The notes: generated by a model from the sequence alone, not told the origin. DNA of 64,000 bases from Chitinophaga niastensis (GCF_003014755.1 NZ_PYAW01000006.1:62001-126000), one strand, 5' to 3'. Counted from the first letter of the stretch, positions 45,101-54,129 are shown. A program made the numbers and translations.

Positions 45101-45105
45101 TTTAA
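42103..45105 (+). CDS. SusC/RagA-type TonB-dependent outer-membrane transporter (no STN domain)
   Basis: A 1,000-aa transporter. The signal peptide ends near MALRAQ (residue 34). A carboxypeptidase-regulatory-like domain (KYDVHGKVTDEKNTPLPGVSVSEQG, about 38-108) is followed by the plug with DGVPGVSIDLVAPDDIASIDVLKDGASTAIYGARAANGVI and the barrel ending in a C-terminal Phe (LGLNASF). It lacks an STN domain and has no neighbouring sigma/anti-sigma pair, so its control must differ from the first SusCD locus. SusD follows after 18 bp. The 235-bp upstream gap holds no gene. Confidence 0.95.
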   Translation: MNRKYVSIYLLRCPVKLLIVFQLWLCFVPMALRAQEKYDVHGKVTDEKNTPLPGVSVSEQGSKTGVVTDGEGVYRINVSGKGAQVRVSFMGYNTKVLSINGEHVLNVSLQPQSKQLNDVVITGYGKTSKKNIVGAISSVNAGEFTQGVIGSPSMLLQGKVPGLTITKSGNPNQAPSVILRGPSTLRSGAQEPFYVIDGVPGVSIDLVAPDDIASIDVLKDGASTAIYGARAANGVIMVTTRRPKTDQLYLSYNAYVGAEQVSKRLGMLTGDELRKYLADNGQVLAPANDQKIPGTQQPVNTDWQKEVQRTAISQNHNISLMGNSKGTTYGFSVNYLDNPGIIKGSSMNRLGLRANVGQRVFDDRLRLDFSVFNTTTTQNNVPTDVLYNMLNYLPTVSVTQPDGSFTEDYAGNIRGGSNPVALIANNTDKTKINRMLANGLAEVTILPGLTYTLSLATQREQYNQDIYYNSLSVLAKGNNGRATRKAYTNARNIIESYFNYSKTFGKHNIKLLGGYSWQEDHNGDGFGVTTQGFVSDALSYNNLSLSNPPFGTVVFDNSAQTTLTTLRLISYYARVNYQYADKYYFQASLRNDGSSAFGKNSRWGYFPAASIGWRMTQENFMKSARFLDDLKLRVSYGVSGNSFGFDPLTAQLQYGPVGRYYDNGVLLNSIAPVQNPNPNLKWERTGMFNGGLDFAILKGRISGSVDYYDKQTSDLIWQYPVSTTQFIATTLIANVGKISNKGIEAVINAEPFSGKNFTWRTSVNVAHNTNKVSSLANDQFTLKDIPVAILGGKGQSGNWSQKVIEGQPVGTFTLWHYLGKDKDGISTYQKADGTTTTSPSSADFMIAGNAQPKITYGWNNTFIWKGFDLTLFLRGVSGNKILNATLAAVNTPTDAKVTNVSKFTLQESYNDKNSYLVSDRFLENGSYLRLENLALGYTIKTGNARISKLRVYGNVNNVFTITKYTGIDPEIDLGGLTPGIDVRNYYPKTRSFILGLNASF

Positions 45106-45123
45106 CTTTTAAATAATGATGAT

Positions 45124-46776
45124 ATGGTACGTAATACATTTCTTTATATACTCTTTGCCGCTGTATTAGCAATGGCAGGATGCACGAAGCTGGATGTGAA
45201 TGTGGAATCAAAATATACACCATCCAACTATCCTACTAATGCGGCTTCCTATGCTGCGGTAGTAGGTGCTGCCTATTCACAGCTGGCTAATACAAGGTCG
45301 GGCGATGCTACTTATTTAATGAATGGAGGCACTGGTTTCAGCTATGGGGTTGATTACTGGATGATACAGGAATTGTCTACAGATGAAGCGATCATTCCTG
45401 CGAGAGATGGTAACTGGGATGATGGTGGTAAATACCGTTTTCTTCATCTGCATACCTGGAGTAGTAGTTTGCCTTTTGTAATCAGCAACTGGCAGTGGGG
45501 ATTTGGCGGTATTAATATTGCTAATAATGCCATCAATCTGCTGAATGCAGCACCTGCTAACATTAATAAAGCACGCGCTATTGCAGAATTGAAAACCATG
45601 CGTTCCCTGTTCTCCTTTTTTATGATGGATCTGTATGGTAATATTCCGGTGATAGATACTTTCCCGGTAACAGCTTTGCCGGCTACCGTTCAACGTAAAG
45701 AAGTATTTGCTGCTATTGAAAAAACGCTGAAAGCTGCCATCCCGGATCTTCCTGCTAATGTAGATGGTACTACTTACGGAAAGGCTACCAAATGGATGGC
45801 GTTTGCTTTACTGGAAAAAATGTATCTCAATGCACAGTATTACACGGGTACGCCCAGGTATACAGATGCCGTAGCAATGGCCGATAGTATTCTTATGAAT
45901 GCCCCTTACACACTGGATGCAGATTATAGTTCCATTTTTAAACCTGATAACGGGCCGCAGATACAGGAAACCATCTTTGCTATTCCTTATGATGCTAACC
46001 TGATACCCGGTTGTCATTTTACCCGGTTTGGTCTGCACCCATTCCTGAAGGCCAAGTTTGACCTGCCGGAAGCTTTTGGGCCCAGCGTGGCACTCAGTAC
46101 TATTCCTGATTTTTATGCTTATTTTAACCTGCCTGGTGATGTCAGGAATAATACCTGGCTGGCAGGAAAACAAACCAATAAAGATGGTACCCCGATGATA
46201 GTGCAAACAACCACTAAAACACTGGATGCCTCTTCTACAGGGCCTGATGTGCCCATTACCTGGAACGTAACCATCACCCCTGAGCTGCCTTTGAAAAAAG
46301 GTGGGGAAGGTAAGCTGGATGTAGGCAATGATTTGCTTGCACAGTTAAAAGGTGCGCGCTCAATTAAATTCTATCCCGACAAAAATATAAATACCGCCAC
46401 ACGCTTTCAGAATAATGATATTCCTGTATTCCGGTTGGCAGATGTATTATTGATGAAAGCCGAAGCTATTTTAAGAGGTGCAGCACCCACTGTAGTGAAA
46501 GGAGAATTACAAACGGCTGATGTATTGGTAAACAAGATCCGTTCCCGTGCAAAAACAACACCTGTTGCCGGTATTACTTTAGATGAGTTACTCAACGAGC
46601 GTGCCCGTGAAATGGCATGGGAAGGATGGAGAAGAAATGACCTGATACGCTTTGGCAAATTTGAAGGCAAATGGGGCTTCAAAGATAATGCAGAAACATT
46701 CAGACAACTTTTCCCTGTACCTGCGATAGAATTATCACTGAATCCTAAGCTGGTGCAGAATCCTGGCTACAACTAA
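45124..46776 (+). CDS. SusD/RagB-family outer-membrane lipoprotein
   Basis: A 550-aa lipoprotein (lipobox AVLAMAGC, Cys20). The internal ARAIAELKTMRSLFSFFMMDLYGNIPVI is the helix-turn region of the SusD fold. The C-terminal FRLADVLLMKAEAILRG and LLNERAREMAWEGWRRNDLIRFGKFEG match SusD/RagB. It pairs with the SusC 18 bp upstream. No carbohydrate-active or peptidase gene is co-transcribed; a strong hairpin follows 11 bp after the stop. Confidence 0.95.
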   Translation: MVRNTFLYILFAAVLAMAGCTKLDVNVESKYTPSNYPTNAASYAAVVGAAYSQLANTRSGDATYLMNGGTGFSYGVDYWMIQELSTDEAIIPARDGNWDDGGKYRFLHLHTWSSSLPFVISNWQWGFGGINIANNAINLLNAAPANINKARAIAELKTMRSLFSFFMMDLYGNIPVIDTFPVTALPATVQRKEVFAAIEKTLKAAIPDLPANVDGTTYGKATKWMAFALLEKMYLNAQYYTGTPRYTDAVAMADSILMNAPYTLDADYSSIFKPDNGPQIQETIFAIPYDANLIPGCHFTRFGLHPFLKAKFDLPEAFGPSVALSTIPDFYAYFNLPGDVRNNTWLAGKQTNKDGTPMIVQTTTKTLDASSTGPDVPITWNVTITPELPLKKGGEGKLDVGNDLLAQLKGARSIKFYPDKNINTATRFQNNDIPVFRLADVLLMKAEAILRGAAPTVVKGELQTADVLVNKIRSRAKTTPVAGITLDELLNERAREMAWEGWRRNDLIRFGKFEGKWGFKDNAETFRQLFPVPAIELSLNPKLVQNPGYN

Positions 46777-46787
46777 GTGAGAAGTAC

Positions 46788-46843
46788 ATAAATTTATAAA
46801 CAAAGGCGCTGATGAAAGTCAGCGCCTTTGTTTATAAATTTAT
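46788..46843. terminator. Long hairpin after the second SusCD pair
   Basis: 25-bp perfect arms (46788-46812 and 46819-46843) with a 6-nt loop. The GC-rich core aaaggcgctga is flanked by AT-rich sequence on both sides, so it can terminate in either direction. Confidence 0.85.
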
Positions 46844-47036
46844 AGACTAGTATCAGGCTGGTGGCAAATTTTTGCACGAAAAAGGAATCAGTGAACAACA
46901 TGGGCATTCTGTTGTTTATGGTCATGTAAAGACGTAGCGGACTAATATCTTTCAAAAAATGCGCTTCTTTGCCAGATAGCAGGAGGGCGCCATAACCAGT
47001 TCCCACAAATATGAATTACTTTAATTATAGGTCACG

Positions 47037-47495
47037 ATGACAATCAGAAAAGTAGCAGCCGGAGAAGATATTCCTTATGACCTGTTATTGCTGGCAGATC
47101 CTTCCAGGGAGTTAATTAATACCTACATCAACGTTGGTGAAGTATACGTAATGGAACTGGAAAACAACATCATTGCTGCCTATGTGTTGGTGAGGAATGA
47201 TACTACTGTTGAAATAAAGAATATTGCGGTCCGCGTAGATTACCAGGGGCAGGGGATAGGGAAGCTCCTGTTAAATGATGCCGTTCAACGCGCAACAGCC
47301 ATGGGATGTAAAAGCATATGTATTGGTACTGGTAATTCCAGTATAGCACAATTGTATTTATATCAGCGGCAGGGATTTGAAATCACCGGAATAAGGAAAG
47401 ATTTCTTTACAACAAACTATAAAGATCCCATTTATGAAAATGATATTTTATGTAAACACATGATAATGCTGGAAAGGAAATTAGGAGAGATATGA
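47037..47495 (+). CDS. GNAT-family N-acetyltransferase
   Basis: A 152-aa GNAT protein. Motif A is IKNIAVRVDYQGQGIGKLLLNDAVQRA (near residues 61-87) with the QGQGIG pyrophosphate loop. Motif B is CIGTGNSSIAQLYLYQRQGFEITG. It is close to the aminoglycoside-like and YjgM-like acetyltransferases of Bacteroidota, but the acceptor is unknown. It begins 193 bp past the terminator hairpin and seems monocistronic; 183 bp without a gene separate it from the histidine kinase. Confidence 0.88.
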   Translation: MTIRKVAAGEDIPYDLLLLADPSRELINTYINVGEVYVMELENNIIAAYVLVRNDTTVEIKNIAVRVDYQGQGIGKLLLNDAVQRATAMGCKSICIGTGNSSIAQLYLYQRQGFEITGIRKDFFTTNYKDPIYENDILCKHMIMLERKLGEI

Positions 47496-47678
47496 TATTT
47501 TTTTTATGGCCTGAAAGTTTTTCCTTAATTTCCATGTTAATGACCATCGTCTAAGGATCAATAATTTACGAAGTATAGCATAGCACCTCAAGCGTACCGA
47601 AATTCCCCTGGTTGTCGTAAAGTGAATGTATAGGTAGGATTTTATAACCATATCACCATCATCCAACCATTAAGAAAG

Positions 47679-49880
47679 ATGCGTCGACCTCTTCTATTGT
47701 TCATTGCATGTTTGCTGGGAGCATTTACTTTGCTGGCTTTTTTAATTTTCTCTGGCTATAATGTACACCGGCAAAGCGTTCATAAGCTGTTGCAGGCAAC
47801 AGATACCTTATCGCAGGATAACCCCGGTATGCAGTTGATGGACTCCGCCCTGCTTACACTGAATGATGCAGAAAATAACTTCAGACTTTATACGGTATTG
47901 TATAAAAAGCATTATTTACAGTCGTTTTCTACGGAATTAGGACAGGTATTGTCGCTGGTAGATACTATCAGCGGATCATTGAGCGGCTTAAACAGGAACA
48001 AACAGTTTAATGAGCTGATCCACAAAAAGGAAGCAATCGCCGGCAGGATCGCGCAGCTGAAAAAGTCCACTGACTCTATGCTGACACATTCCCTCGACGA
48101 CGGGTTGATTGATAAACTGTTGAATGGTATTCCCGCTTATAAGGTTAAGCAGATTAAGAAAGATAACGTAACCATGGATACGATGAGCAATGTACAGCAA
48201 GCACCTGTCGCCAAAAAAGGCTTTTTCAAAAGACTGGGGAATGCCATTTCCAATTCGGGTAAAAAAGACACGGTGAAGGCGCAGATGAACATCCTGGTCA
48301 AAACCAAAAGCGGGAAAGTGATTGACAAGCAGGCCTACGATGCGCAGCGGCTAAAGGGTATCATAACCGATGTAAACGGTTATTATAAAAACATCCTTCG
48401 AAAACAACTGACCAACCGCTTGAAAATAAATACGACAGAAACTTCGCTCGGTGGTACCAATGTAGCCATGCTGGAGGAACTGAGGGCCCTGATATTGTCA
48501 CTTAAAAATAAGGCAGCAACAGCTATCGCCCTGCAAAAAAAGGAGGCAAAAAATATTGTTACTACCAGTGTAGGCGAGGTGAAGGATAAAGCAAACAGTG
48601 CCCTTATTGCATTGCTGGTATCTATCATAATTATTGCAGCAGGTGCCTGGGTGATGCACAAAAAGAATCTCCTGCTAAAAGAGGGTAAACGTGCCGCAGA
48701 GGAACACACCCGTGTACGCACCGATTTCCTGAATAATATGAGCCACGAAATCCGCACGCCGCTCAATTCCATTGTGGGTTTCAGTGAGCAATTGTCATTT
48801 ACACAATTGGGAAAAGAGCAACGGGACCTGTTGCGCTCAATAGAAGGCGCCAGTGATATGCTGTTGAAAGTGGTAAATGATGTATTGGATTTCTCCAAAC
48901 TGGAAAATGAATATATCTCTATACAACGTCATCCCTTTGTATTGTATCATGTGTTTAATGATGTGATCAGCATCATACGCATACAGGCTAACCAGAAAAA
49001 ACTGGCTTTTAATGTAACGTTTGATGGCAGCCAGCAGGAGCAGGTAAGCGGTGATGTATTCCGTTTAAAACAAATTTTATTAAACCTGATCAGCAACGCC
49101 ATCAAATACACAGATAAGGGAAGTATAACGGTTGCGGCTACACTGGAATCATTAGCTGATCATAAAACGTTGTTCAGTTTTACGGTAGCAGACACCGGTG
49201 AAGGTATCAGCCCGGAAGCACAAAAACACGTGTTTGAAAGATTTTACCAGGTCACTTCATCCCGCAGCAGTGCTAAAGGTACAGGCCTCGGATTGGCTAT
49301 TACTAAACGATTGATAGAATTACACGGGGGAGATATTCACCTTGCCAGCGAAGTAAATAAAGGAACAACGTTTACCTGTCATATTCCTTATGAGGTGGTA
49401 TCGGCCCCGCTGATGATGGTGATCACCCAAAAAGATATACAGGAAATGACAGGGGCTTTCATGGAAGGCCGCTACGTGCTTATTGCCGACGATCAGGAAA
49501 TGAACCTGTTACTGCTGAAACTGATGCTCACCCGTTGGAAATGCCGCTTTGATATGGCTACAGACGGTGCAATGGCAATGGAACTGTTTGAGCAAAATCA
49601 TTACGACCTGGCATTGCTGGATGTGCACATGCCTAAAATGACTGGTATTGAGGTGATGGAACGAATAAGGAAAGATAAAGATCCCCTGAAAGCTAACCTG
49701 GTAGTATTGGCGCTCACCGCCAATATCACACAGGAAGATATGGAAGAATTCAGGAGGGTAGGCTTCAACGACTGGCTGGTGAAGCCTTTCCGGGAAAAAG
49801 ACATATACGGTATTATCCGGAAAAATCTTCCTTTGGAAGAAGATGATAAAATAGAAGACGATAAACAGGAAGAAGCATAG
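47679..49880 (+). CDS. Hybrid sensor histidine kinase/response regulator
   Basis: A 733-aa inner-membrane protein. A transmembrane helix (about 6-26), a roughly 280-residue extracytoplasmic helical region with no recognised domain, and a second transmembrane helix (about 307-325) precede the kinase. HisKA carries His356 in SHEIRTPLNSIVGF; the HATPase region shows NLISNAIKYTDKG, DTGEGISPEAQKHVFERFYQ and GTGLGLAITKRL. A C-terminal receiver has Asp648 in LALLDVHMPKMTG and ends with VKPFREKDIY. There is no HPt or output domain and no linked regulator gene, so it must pass phosphate to a partner elsewhere. Confidence 0.95.
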   Translation: MRRPLLLFIACLLGAFTLLAFLIFSGYNVHRQSVHKLLQATDTLSQDNPGMQLMDSALLTLNDAENNFRLYTVLYKKHYLQSFSTELGQVLSLVDTISGSLSGLNRNKQFNELIHKKEAIAGRIAQLKKSTDSMLTHSLDDGLIDKLLNGIPAYKVKQIKKDNVTMDTMSNVQQAPVAKKGFFKRLGNAISNSGKKDTVKAQMNILVKTKSGKVIDKQAYDAQRLKGIITDVNGYYKNILRKQLTNRLKINTTETSLGGTNVAMLEELRALILSLKNKAATAIALQKKEAKNIVTTSVGEVKDKANSALIALLVSIIIIAAGAWVMHKKNLLLKEGKRAAEEHTRVRTDFLNNMSHEIRTPLNSIVGFSEQLSFTQLGKEQRDLLRSIEGASDMLLKVVNDVLDFSKLENEYISIQRHPFVLYHVFNDVISIIRIQANQKKLAFNVTFDGSQQEQVSGDVFRLKQILLNLISNAIKYTDKGSITVAATLESLADHKTLFSFTVADTGEGISPEAQKHVFERFYQVTSSRSSAKGTGLGLAITKRLIELHGGDIHLASEVNKGTTFTCHIPYEVVSAPLMMVITQKDIQEMTGAFMEGRYVLIADDQEMNLLLLKLMLTRWKCRFDMATDGAMAMELFEQNHYDLALLDVHMPKMTGIEVMERIRKDKDPLKANLVVLALTANITQEDMEEFRRVGFNDWLVKPFREKDIYGIIRKNLPLEEDDKIEDDKQEEA

Positions 49881-49907
49881 ATAGAACGCTTGCTATTCCT
49901 CACAATA

Positions 49908-49954
49908 CACTCAAAAACAGCCGGCACCTGATTGGTGTCGGCTGTTTTTGAGTG
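49908..49954. terminator. Hairpin terminator after the histidine kinase
   Basis: 21-bp arms (49908-49928 and 49934-49954) with one G-T wobble and a 5-nt loop. The right arm contains a T-run, and the left arm the matching A-run, making a terminator active in both directions. Confidence 0.88.
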
Positions 49955-50017
49955 CTTATATTAAATAGATAATTTATTAGCTTGCATAAGTGTATTCTCT
50001 AAAAGCACACCTTTGTT

Positions 50018-51082
50018 ATGCTGAAATACCTGATCGCCTGCACCGTATTCTTTGGTTTCCCGACCATCCTGTTTACTGCCTGCAGTAAAAGTGATACTAC
50101 CACTGTTATAAACGGATCGCAGAACTATAGCGATATTGATAAAGTGCTGAATGACTCTGTACCGGCGAAGTTTGGCGGTAGATGTTATGCTGTTATTAAC
50201 GTAAACGGGCAAACGGTTTATAAAAAAGGATTCGGTGGATACGACGGGAGTACTAAATTATTAATTGCTTCCTGCTCAAAGTGGTTGTCAGCGGCAGTAC
50301 TCATGAGCCTTGTAGATGAAGGAAAAATAAAACTGACAGATACGGTTGGTCAATATCTCCCGATATTTACCAGCTATCATAAAGGAAGTATTACTATCGC
50401 ACAATTATTTTCCCATACCTCCGGGTTTCCGGGTAATTCTTCACAGGGGTATGAATCAGATGTACTGCTAACGTTATCACAAGCGGCTGATCTTATTGCA
50501 AAAAATGTTGCGTTGATCAATCTTCCCGGAACTACTTTCTACTATGGCGGCGTAAGTATGCAGGTAGCAGGTCGTATATGCGAGGTAGCTTCCGGTAAGA
50601 GCTGGAAAGTGCTGGCAGCAGAGAAAGTGTTTACACCCAGTGGCATGAACAACACGGATTATGGTTTAACTGCCAACCCCGGTATTGCAGGTGGCGCGCG
50701 GAGTACGCCAGACGATTACATCGGGTTCCTGGATATGATCATGCATAAAGGAGTGGCAGATAATGGTACAAGAATACTCAGCGAGGCAGCAGTTGCCGCT
50801 ATGGAGCAAAGCCAGACGGGTAATGTGGTAGTAGCTTATTCTCCTTATCCGGTTGCCCTGATCAATACAATAAATATTTACGGCATTGGCAACTGGAGAG
50901 ATGTTACAGGACCTGGTGATGTGCTGATAGAAAACAGCAGTCCCGGTTTATTTGGCAGTCATCCCTGGGTGAACAGGGGGAAGCAGTTAACCGGCTTTCT
51001 CTTCACTTTTATACCGGTGAATGGTTATCAGATTACTATGCCAACGGCTTTAAAAATCAGAAGCCTGGCAAGGAGTAAGTAA
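50018..51082 (+). CDS. Serine hydrolase, beta-lactamase (class C/DD-peptidase-like) family lipoprotein
   Basis: A 354-aa exported protein with a probable lipobox FTAC (Cys22). The active-site SxxK is S85-C-S-K88 in LLIASCSKWLSAAVL, followed by EGKIKLTDTVGQYLP. LFSHTSGFPG is characteristic of the family. The second motif appears as YYGG rather than canonical YxN. A late SPGLFGSHPWVN may replace the KTG-like HxG motif. Members include esterases, peptidases and penicillin-binding relatives; no resistance role is implied. It converges with the GH16 gene, 5 bp away. Confidence 0.88.
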   Translation: MLKYLIACTVFFGFPTILFTACSKSDTTTVINGSQNYSDIDKVLNDSVPAKFGGRCYAVINVNGQTVYKKGFGGYDGSTKLLIASCSKWLSAAVLMSLVDEGKIKLTDTVGQYLPIFTSYHKGSITIAQLFSHTSGFPGNSSQGYESDVLLTLSQAADLIAKNVALINLPGTTFYYGGVSMQVAGRICEVASGKSWKVLAAEKVFTPSGMNNTDYGLTANPGIAGGARSTPDDYIGFLDMIMHKGVADNGTRILSEAAVAAMEQSQTGNVVVAYSPYPVALINTINIYGIGNWRDVTGPGDVLIENSSPGLFGSHPWVNRGKQLTGFLFTFIPVNGYQITMPTALKIRSLARSK

Positions 51083-51086
51083 GGAT

Positions 51087-51950
51087 TTACTTATTTTTTT
51101 CTTCCCGTTGATATACCCTTACATAATCAATAATAAATTGCTGTGGTAGTATTTTATCGTCGATAGGACCGGGCCAGGCGGCGCCCATGGCCAGGTTCAG
51201 TAATATGTAAAATGGTTTTTGAAAAGGGTTGTATTGTCCTGTGTTAGCTGCGTCAATGTTAAAGCTGTGATACAGGGAATCATCAAAGAAGATATCAATC
51301 TTTTTGTCATCCCATTCTATCGCATATACGTGAAAATCTTTGTGCAGATCCGGTACTGAAATGTGTTTACCGCTGGAGGTATGTCCGGTACCACCTGTGG
51401 TAGCATAATGGATGGTGCCATAAATATCGTTGGGGTGGTTGCCAATAAATTCCATCACATCTATTTCACCAATCATCGGCCAGCCGCCATGGCTGCAATC
51501 AGCGCCCAGCATCCAGATAGCGGGCCATATGCCTCCGCCGGCCGGCAGCTTTGCCCTCACCTCCATACGACCGTAATTAAAAGTGAATTTGTTCTGGGTA
51601 TTGATACTGGCACTGGTATAATGCGCCAGGCTATCCTTGCGACTCCATTGGGTAGAACCAGCCTGCCAGGCGGCATTGGGGTATTCTTCCCTGATGCCTT
51701 TGATGGTTAAAAAACCATCTGCCACCTGTATGTTTTCTTTTCGTGCATTGGTGTAATATTGTTGTTCGTTGTTACGAACATACCCTGCTTCATATCCCCA
51801 TTTACTGGTATCCGGTAAGCCTGTATAATTGAACTCATCCTGCCAGATCAGCTTCCAGCCCTTTTTTTGCTGGGCATTAACAGTGCCGCATATACAAAAG
51901 TATAGTGCAGATAAGACAAGTGTGTTTTTTATAGAGCGTAGATGTGGCAT
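51087..51950 (-). CDS. Secreted GH16-family beta-glucanase
   Basis: A 287-aa exported glycoside hydrolase with a signal peptide ending near VNAQ (residue 27). The GH16 catalytic motif is intact: E162, D164 and E167 in GEIDVMEF, with nucleophile Glu162 and acid/base Glu167 by family analogy. The flanking GGGIWPAIWMLG and YAIEWDDKKIDIFFDD stretches and the C-terminal FIIDYVRVYQ are typical of laminarinase-like (beta-1,3/1,4-glucanase) members. It is just the catalytic domain. It diverges from the SGNH hydrolase gene, both possibly serving glucan use. Confidence 0.93.
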   Translation of the reverse strand: MPHLRSIKNTLVLSALYFCICGTVNAQQKKGWKLIWQDEFNYTGLPDTSKWGYEAGYVRNNEQQYYTNARKENIQVADGFLTIKGIREEYPNAAWQAGSTQWSRKDSLAHYTSASINTQNKFTFNYGRMEVRAKLPAGGGIWPAIWMLGADCSHGGWPMIGEIDVMEFIGNHPNDIYGTIHYATTGGTGHTSSGKHISVPDLHKDFHVYAIEWDDKKIDIFFDDSLYHSFNIDAANTGQYNPFQKPFYILLNLAMGAAWPGPIDDKILPQQFIIDYVRVYQREEKNK

Positions 51951-52070
51951 ATGCAGCGACTGGATTTATGTTGATAAGATACAAAAGTATGATTTCTGAT
52001 AAAAGAATTATATTTTAACAACCTGCAAAATGGAAGCAACGATGTTGCCACTGGATAAATACAAAATAAG

Positions 52071-53264
52071 ATGATTAAAAAGAAGTCAGTATTACTGTTG
52101 CTGAGTGTAGTCATTACCGTTACTATAAAGGCACAAACGCCCTTACAATCCGAAAGTTTCATTACACGTTATGGTAACTTAGATAACGTGCTGTATCATA
52201 TTAAAGCTGATAAAAAGGCCACTATCACGTTTTTGGGCGGATCTATCACTAATATGGAAGGCTGGCGCGACCAGGTATGTAAGTACCTGGCAGCAACTTA
52301 TCCCGCCACTACTTTCAATTTTATCAATGCAGGTATTCCGTCATTAGGCAGTTTGCCACATGCTTTCCGGCTGGAGCAGGATGTGCTGAGCAAAGGAAAG
52401 ACAGATCTCCTGTTTGTGGAAGCGGCCGTAAACGACAAGGTAAACGGCACCAATGAGGTGACGCAACGCCGCGCCATAGAAGGCATTATAAGACATGCCC
52501 TCACCGAAAATCCGGAAACCAATATAGTGTTGATGGCCTTTGCAGATGAAGATAAAATGGCCGGTTACCGCGCGGGCAAAGTGCCGGTAGAAATACAGGT
52601 GCATGCGGATATCGCAAAAAAATATCATCTTCCTTTTATCAACCTGGCAAAAGAAGTAACCAACAGAATTGATGCGGGAGAGTTTACCTGGAAAGATGAT
52701 TTTAAAAATCTGCATCCTTCGCCATTTGGACAGGAACTGTATTTTAAAACGATCAGGCAGTTACTCGACAGTGCATTTAATAATGAAACGCCGAAACGAC
52801 TGATAGCCGCAAAGTTGCCACGGGCCAACGATTCATTCAATTATGGGGAAGGTAAATACCTGGACATACACAAGGCTGTTAATAAAAACGGATTCCGGAT
52901 CGTGGAGTCATGGAAACCATCAGACAATGTACATACGAGAGCAGGATTTGTGAATGTGCCGGTGCTGGTATCTGAGGAAAAGAATGCCGCACTGGAATTG
53001 CCATTTACCGGTCGCACTATTGGTATCGGCATTGTGTCCGGCCCTGATGCCGGTTTCATCAACTATAGTGTTGACGGAGGTCCGCGGCAAACAATAGACT
53101 TGTATACAGAATGGAGTAAAGGCCTTTATTTGCCCTGGTATTTGATTTTGGGAGATGGCTTAACAACGGGGAAACATGTACTGAGATTACAAACAGGAGA
53201 GCCGCATACCGCAGCAACTAATGCGAACGTATGCAGGATCGTATATTTTTTAGTGAACGGATAA
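52071..53264 (+). CDS. Secreted SGNH/GDSL-family hydrolase (probable carbohydrate esterase)
   Basis: A 397-aa exported protein with a signal peptide ending near IKAQ (residue 21). The SGNH Ser58 lies in ITFLGGSITNMEGW. Block III is seen as LLFVEAAVNDKVNGTN (Asn), and the Asp/His block as FKNLHPSPFGQELYF. A beta-rich C-terminal region (about 270-397) resembles the jelly-roll found in carbohydrate esterases. It probably deacylates a polysaccharide. It converges with the DUF2625 gene over a shared hairpin. Confidence 0.88.
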   Translation: MIKKKSVLLLLSVVITVTIKAQTPLQSESFITRYGNLDNVLYHIKADKKATITFLGGSITNMEGWRDQVCKYLAATYPATTFNFINAGIPSLGSLPHAFRLEQDVLSKGKTDLLFVEAAVNDKVNGTNEVTQRRAIEGIIRHALTENPETNIVLMAFADEDKMAGYRAGKVPVEIQVHADIAKKYHLPFINLAKEVTNRIDAGEFTWKDDFKNLHPSPFGQELYFKTIRQLLDSAFNNETPKRLIAAKLPRANDSFNYGEGKYLDIHKAVNKNGFRIVESWKPSDNVHTRAGFVNVPVLVSEEKNAALELPFTGRTIGIGIVSGPDAGFINYSVDGGPRQTIDLYTEWSKGLYLPWYLILGDGLTTGKHVLRLQTGEPHTAATNANVCRIVYFLVNG

Positions 53265-53282
53265 TTTGGGCAGGGTGTTTTC

Positions 53283-53317
53283 TGCTGTTGGCCATCGTAT
53301 AGGAATGGCCAACAGCA
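53283..53317. terminator. Bidirectional hairpin between convergent genes
   Basis: 13-bp perfect arms (53283-53295 and 53305-53317), 9-nt loop, within the 62-bp gap between the SGNH hydrolase and DUF2625 genes. Confidence 0.8.
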
Positions 53318-53326
53318 AGACTTTGA

Positions 53327-54079
53327 TCAATGATGCCCTGCATCCTTGGTATGCTCATTTTGTAAAGTCCATAGCTCTTCTACGGGCACCGGTTTTTTGC
53401 TGGTATTATTTATGTCTTTTCCTTCTTTCGTGAATAAAAAAGGGAAAAAACTCATTCCCTGTGTACCGCTCATTTTAGCTACATCATCTTCCCAGCCGGT
53501 CCAGCGGAAATCCTGGTAGAATTGTTTTAAATCTCCGGAGCAGCAAAAGGTAATAAAGTCGGAGTAACCGATCTCCATATTTTCCCACTCTAAATTGTCC
53601 GGTGCAAAATAGAAAACACTGCCTATGCCTTGTGAAGAGAGACCACCGGCATTGATAGCAAAGAAACCACCCAACACATCATCTGCTATTAACAAAAAGC
53701 CGGGTTGTTCACCTTCATTTGTATAGGATTTGCCTTTATTCCATGCTGGTAAGCTTCGGTTGAGTTTTTCATGGCCGGAGCCTAAAACTCTTATCCAGCC
53801 ATGATCTACCAGGAGGCCGCCGGTTTCATGAATAATAGCTCCCATAGGAGAGCGTGTAGTCACCTGCGTTAGGTACAGGGCATGATCTGCGCGTGCACTG
53901 TCTTTGGGTAGCACCTCAATATGATTGGTAGCGGCTTTAATCCATTTTTGTACTAATTCCCAGCCGGGTTCTTTTGTATTGATCAGTTCATTTAAAGGTT
54001 TCATCTTATGAATTTGTGCATTTGTTATTACAGGTGAAATAAACAATGTGATGATGACAGCATACAGGTATAATTTCAT
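53327..54079 (-). CDS. DUF2625-family exported protein
   Basis: About 250 aa from the ATG at 54079, which begins a clean signal peptide (MKLYLYAVIITLFISPVITNAQ). A 22-residue upstream extension is possible but spoils the signal and is rejected. The mature part reads MKPLNELINTKEPGWELVQKWI, then GGLLVDHGWIRVLGSGHEKLNRSLPAWN, GFLLIADDVLGGFFAINAGGL and FCCSGDLKQFYQDFRWTGWE. These stretches match the DUF2625 pattern, whose function is unknown. It sits between the SGNH hydrolase and GMC genes and is probably transcribed alone. Confidence 0.82.
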   Translation of the reverse strand: MKLYLYAVIITLFISPVITNAQIHKMKPLNELINTKEPGWELVQKWIKAATNHIEVLPKDSARADHALYLTQVTTRSPMGAIIHETGGLLVDHGWIRVLGSGHEKLNRSLPAWNKGKSYTNEGEQPGFLLIADDVLGGFFAINAGGLSSQGIGSVFYFAPDNLEWENMEIGYSDFITFCCSGDLKQFYQDFRWTGWEDDVAKMSGTQGMSFFPFLFTKEGKDINNTSKKPVPVEELWTLQNEHTKDAGHH

Positions 54080-54129
54080 TGTAATGTTGTTACAGGGAGT
54101 AATAAACGGACGCACGCAAATTAAGTAAA

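Noticed and set aside
46794..47006. 70-codon minus-strand frame after the second SusCD pair
   Set aside because: Its end lies inside the terminator hairpin and it shows no recognisable domain.
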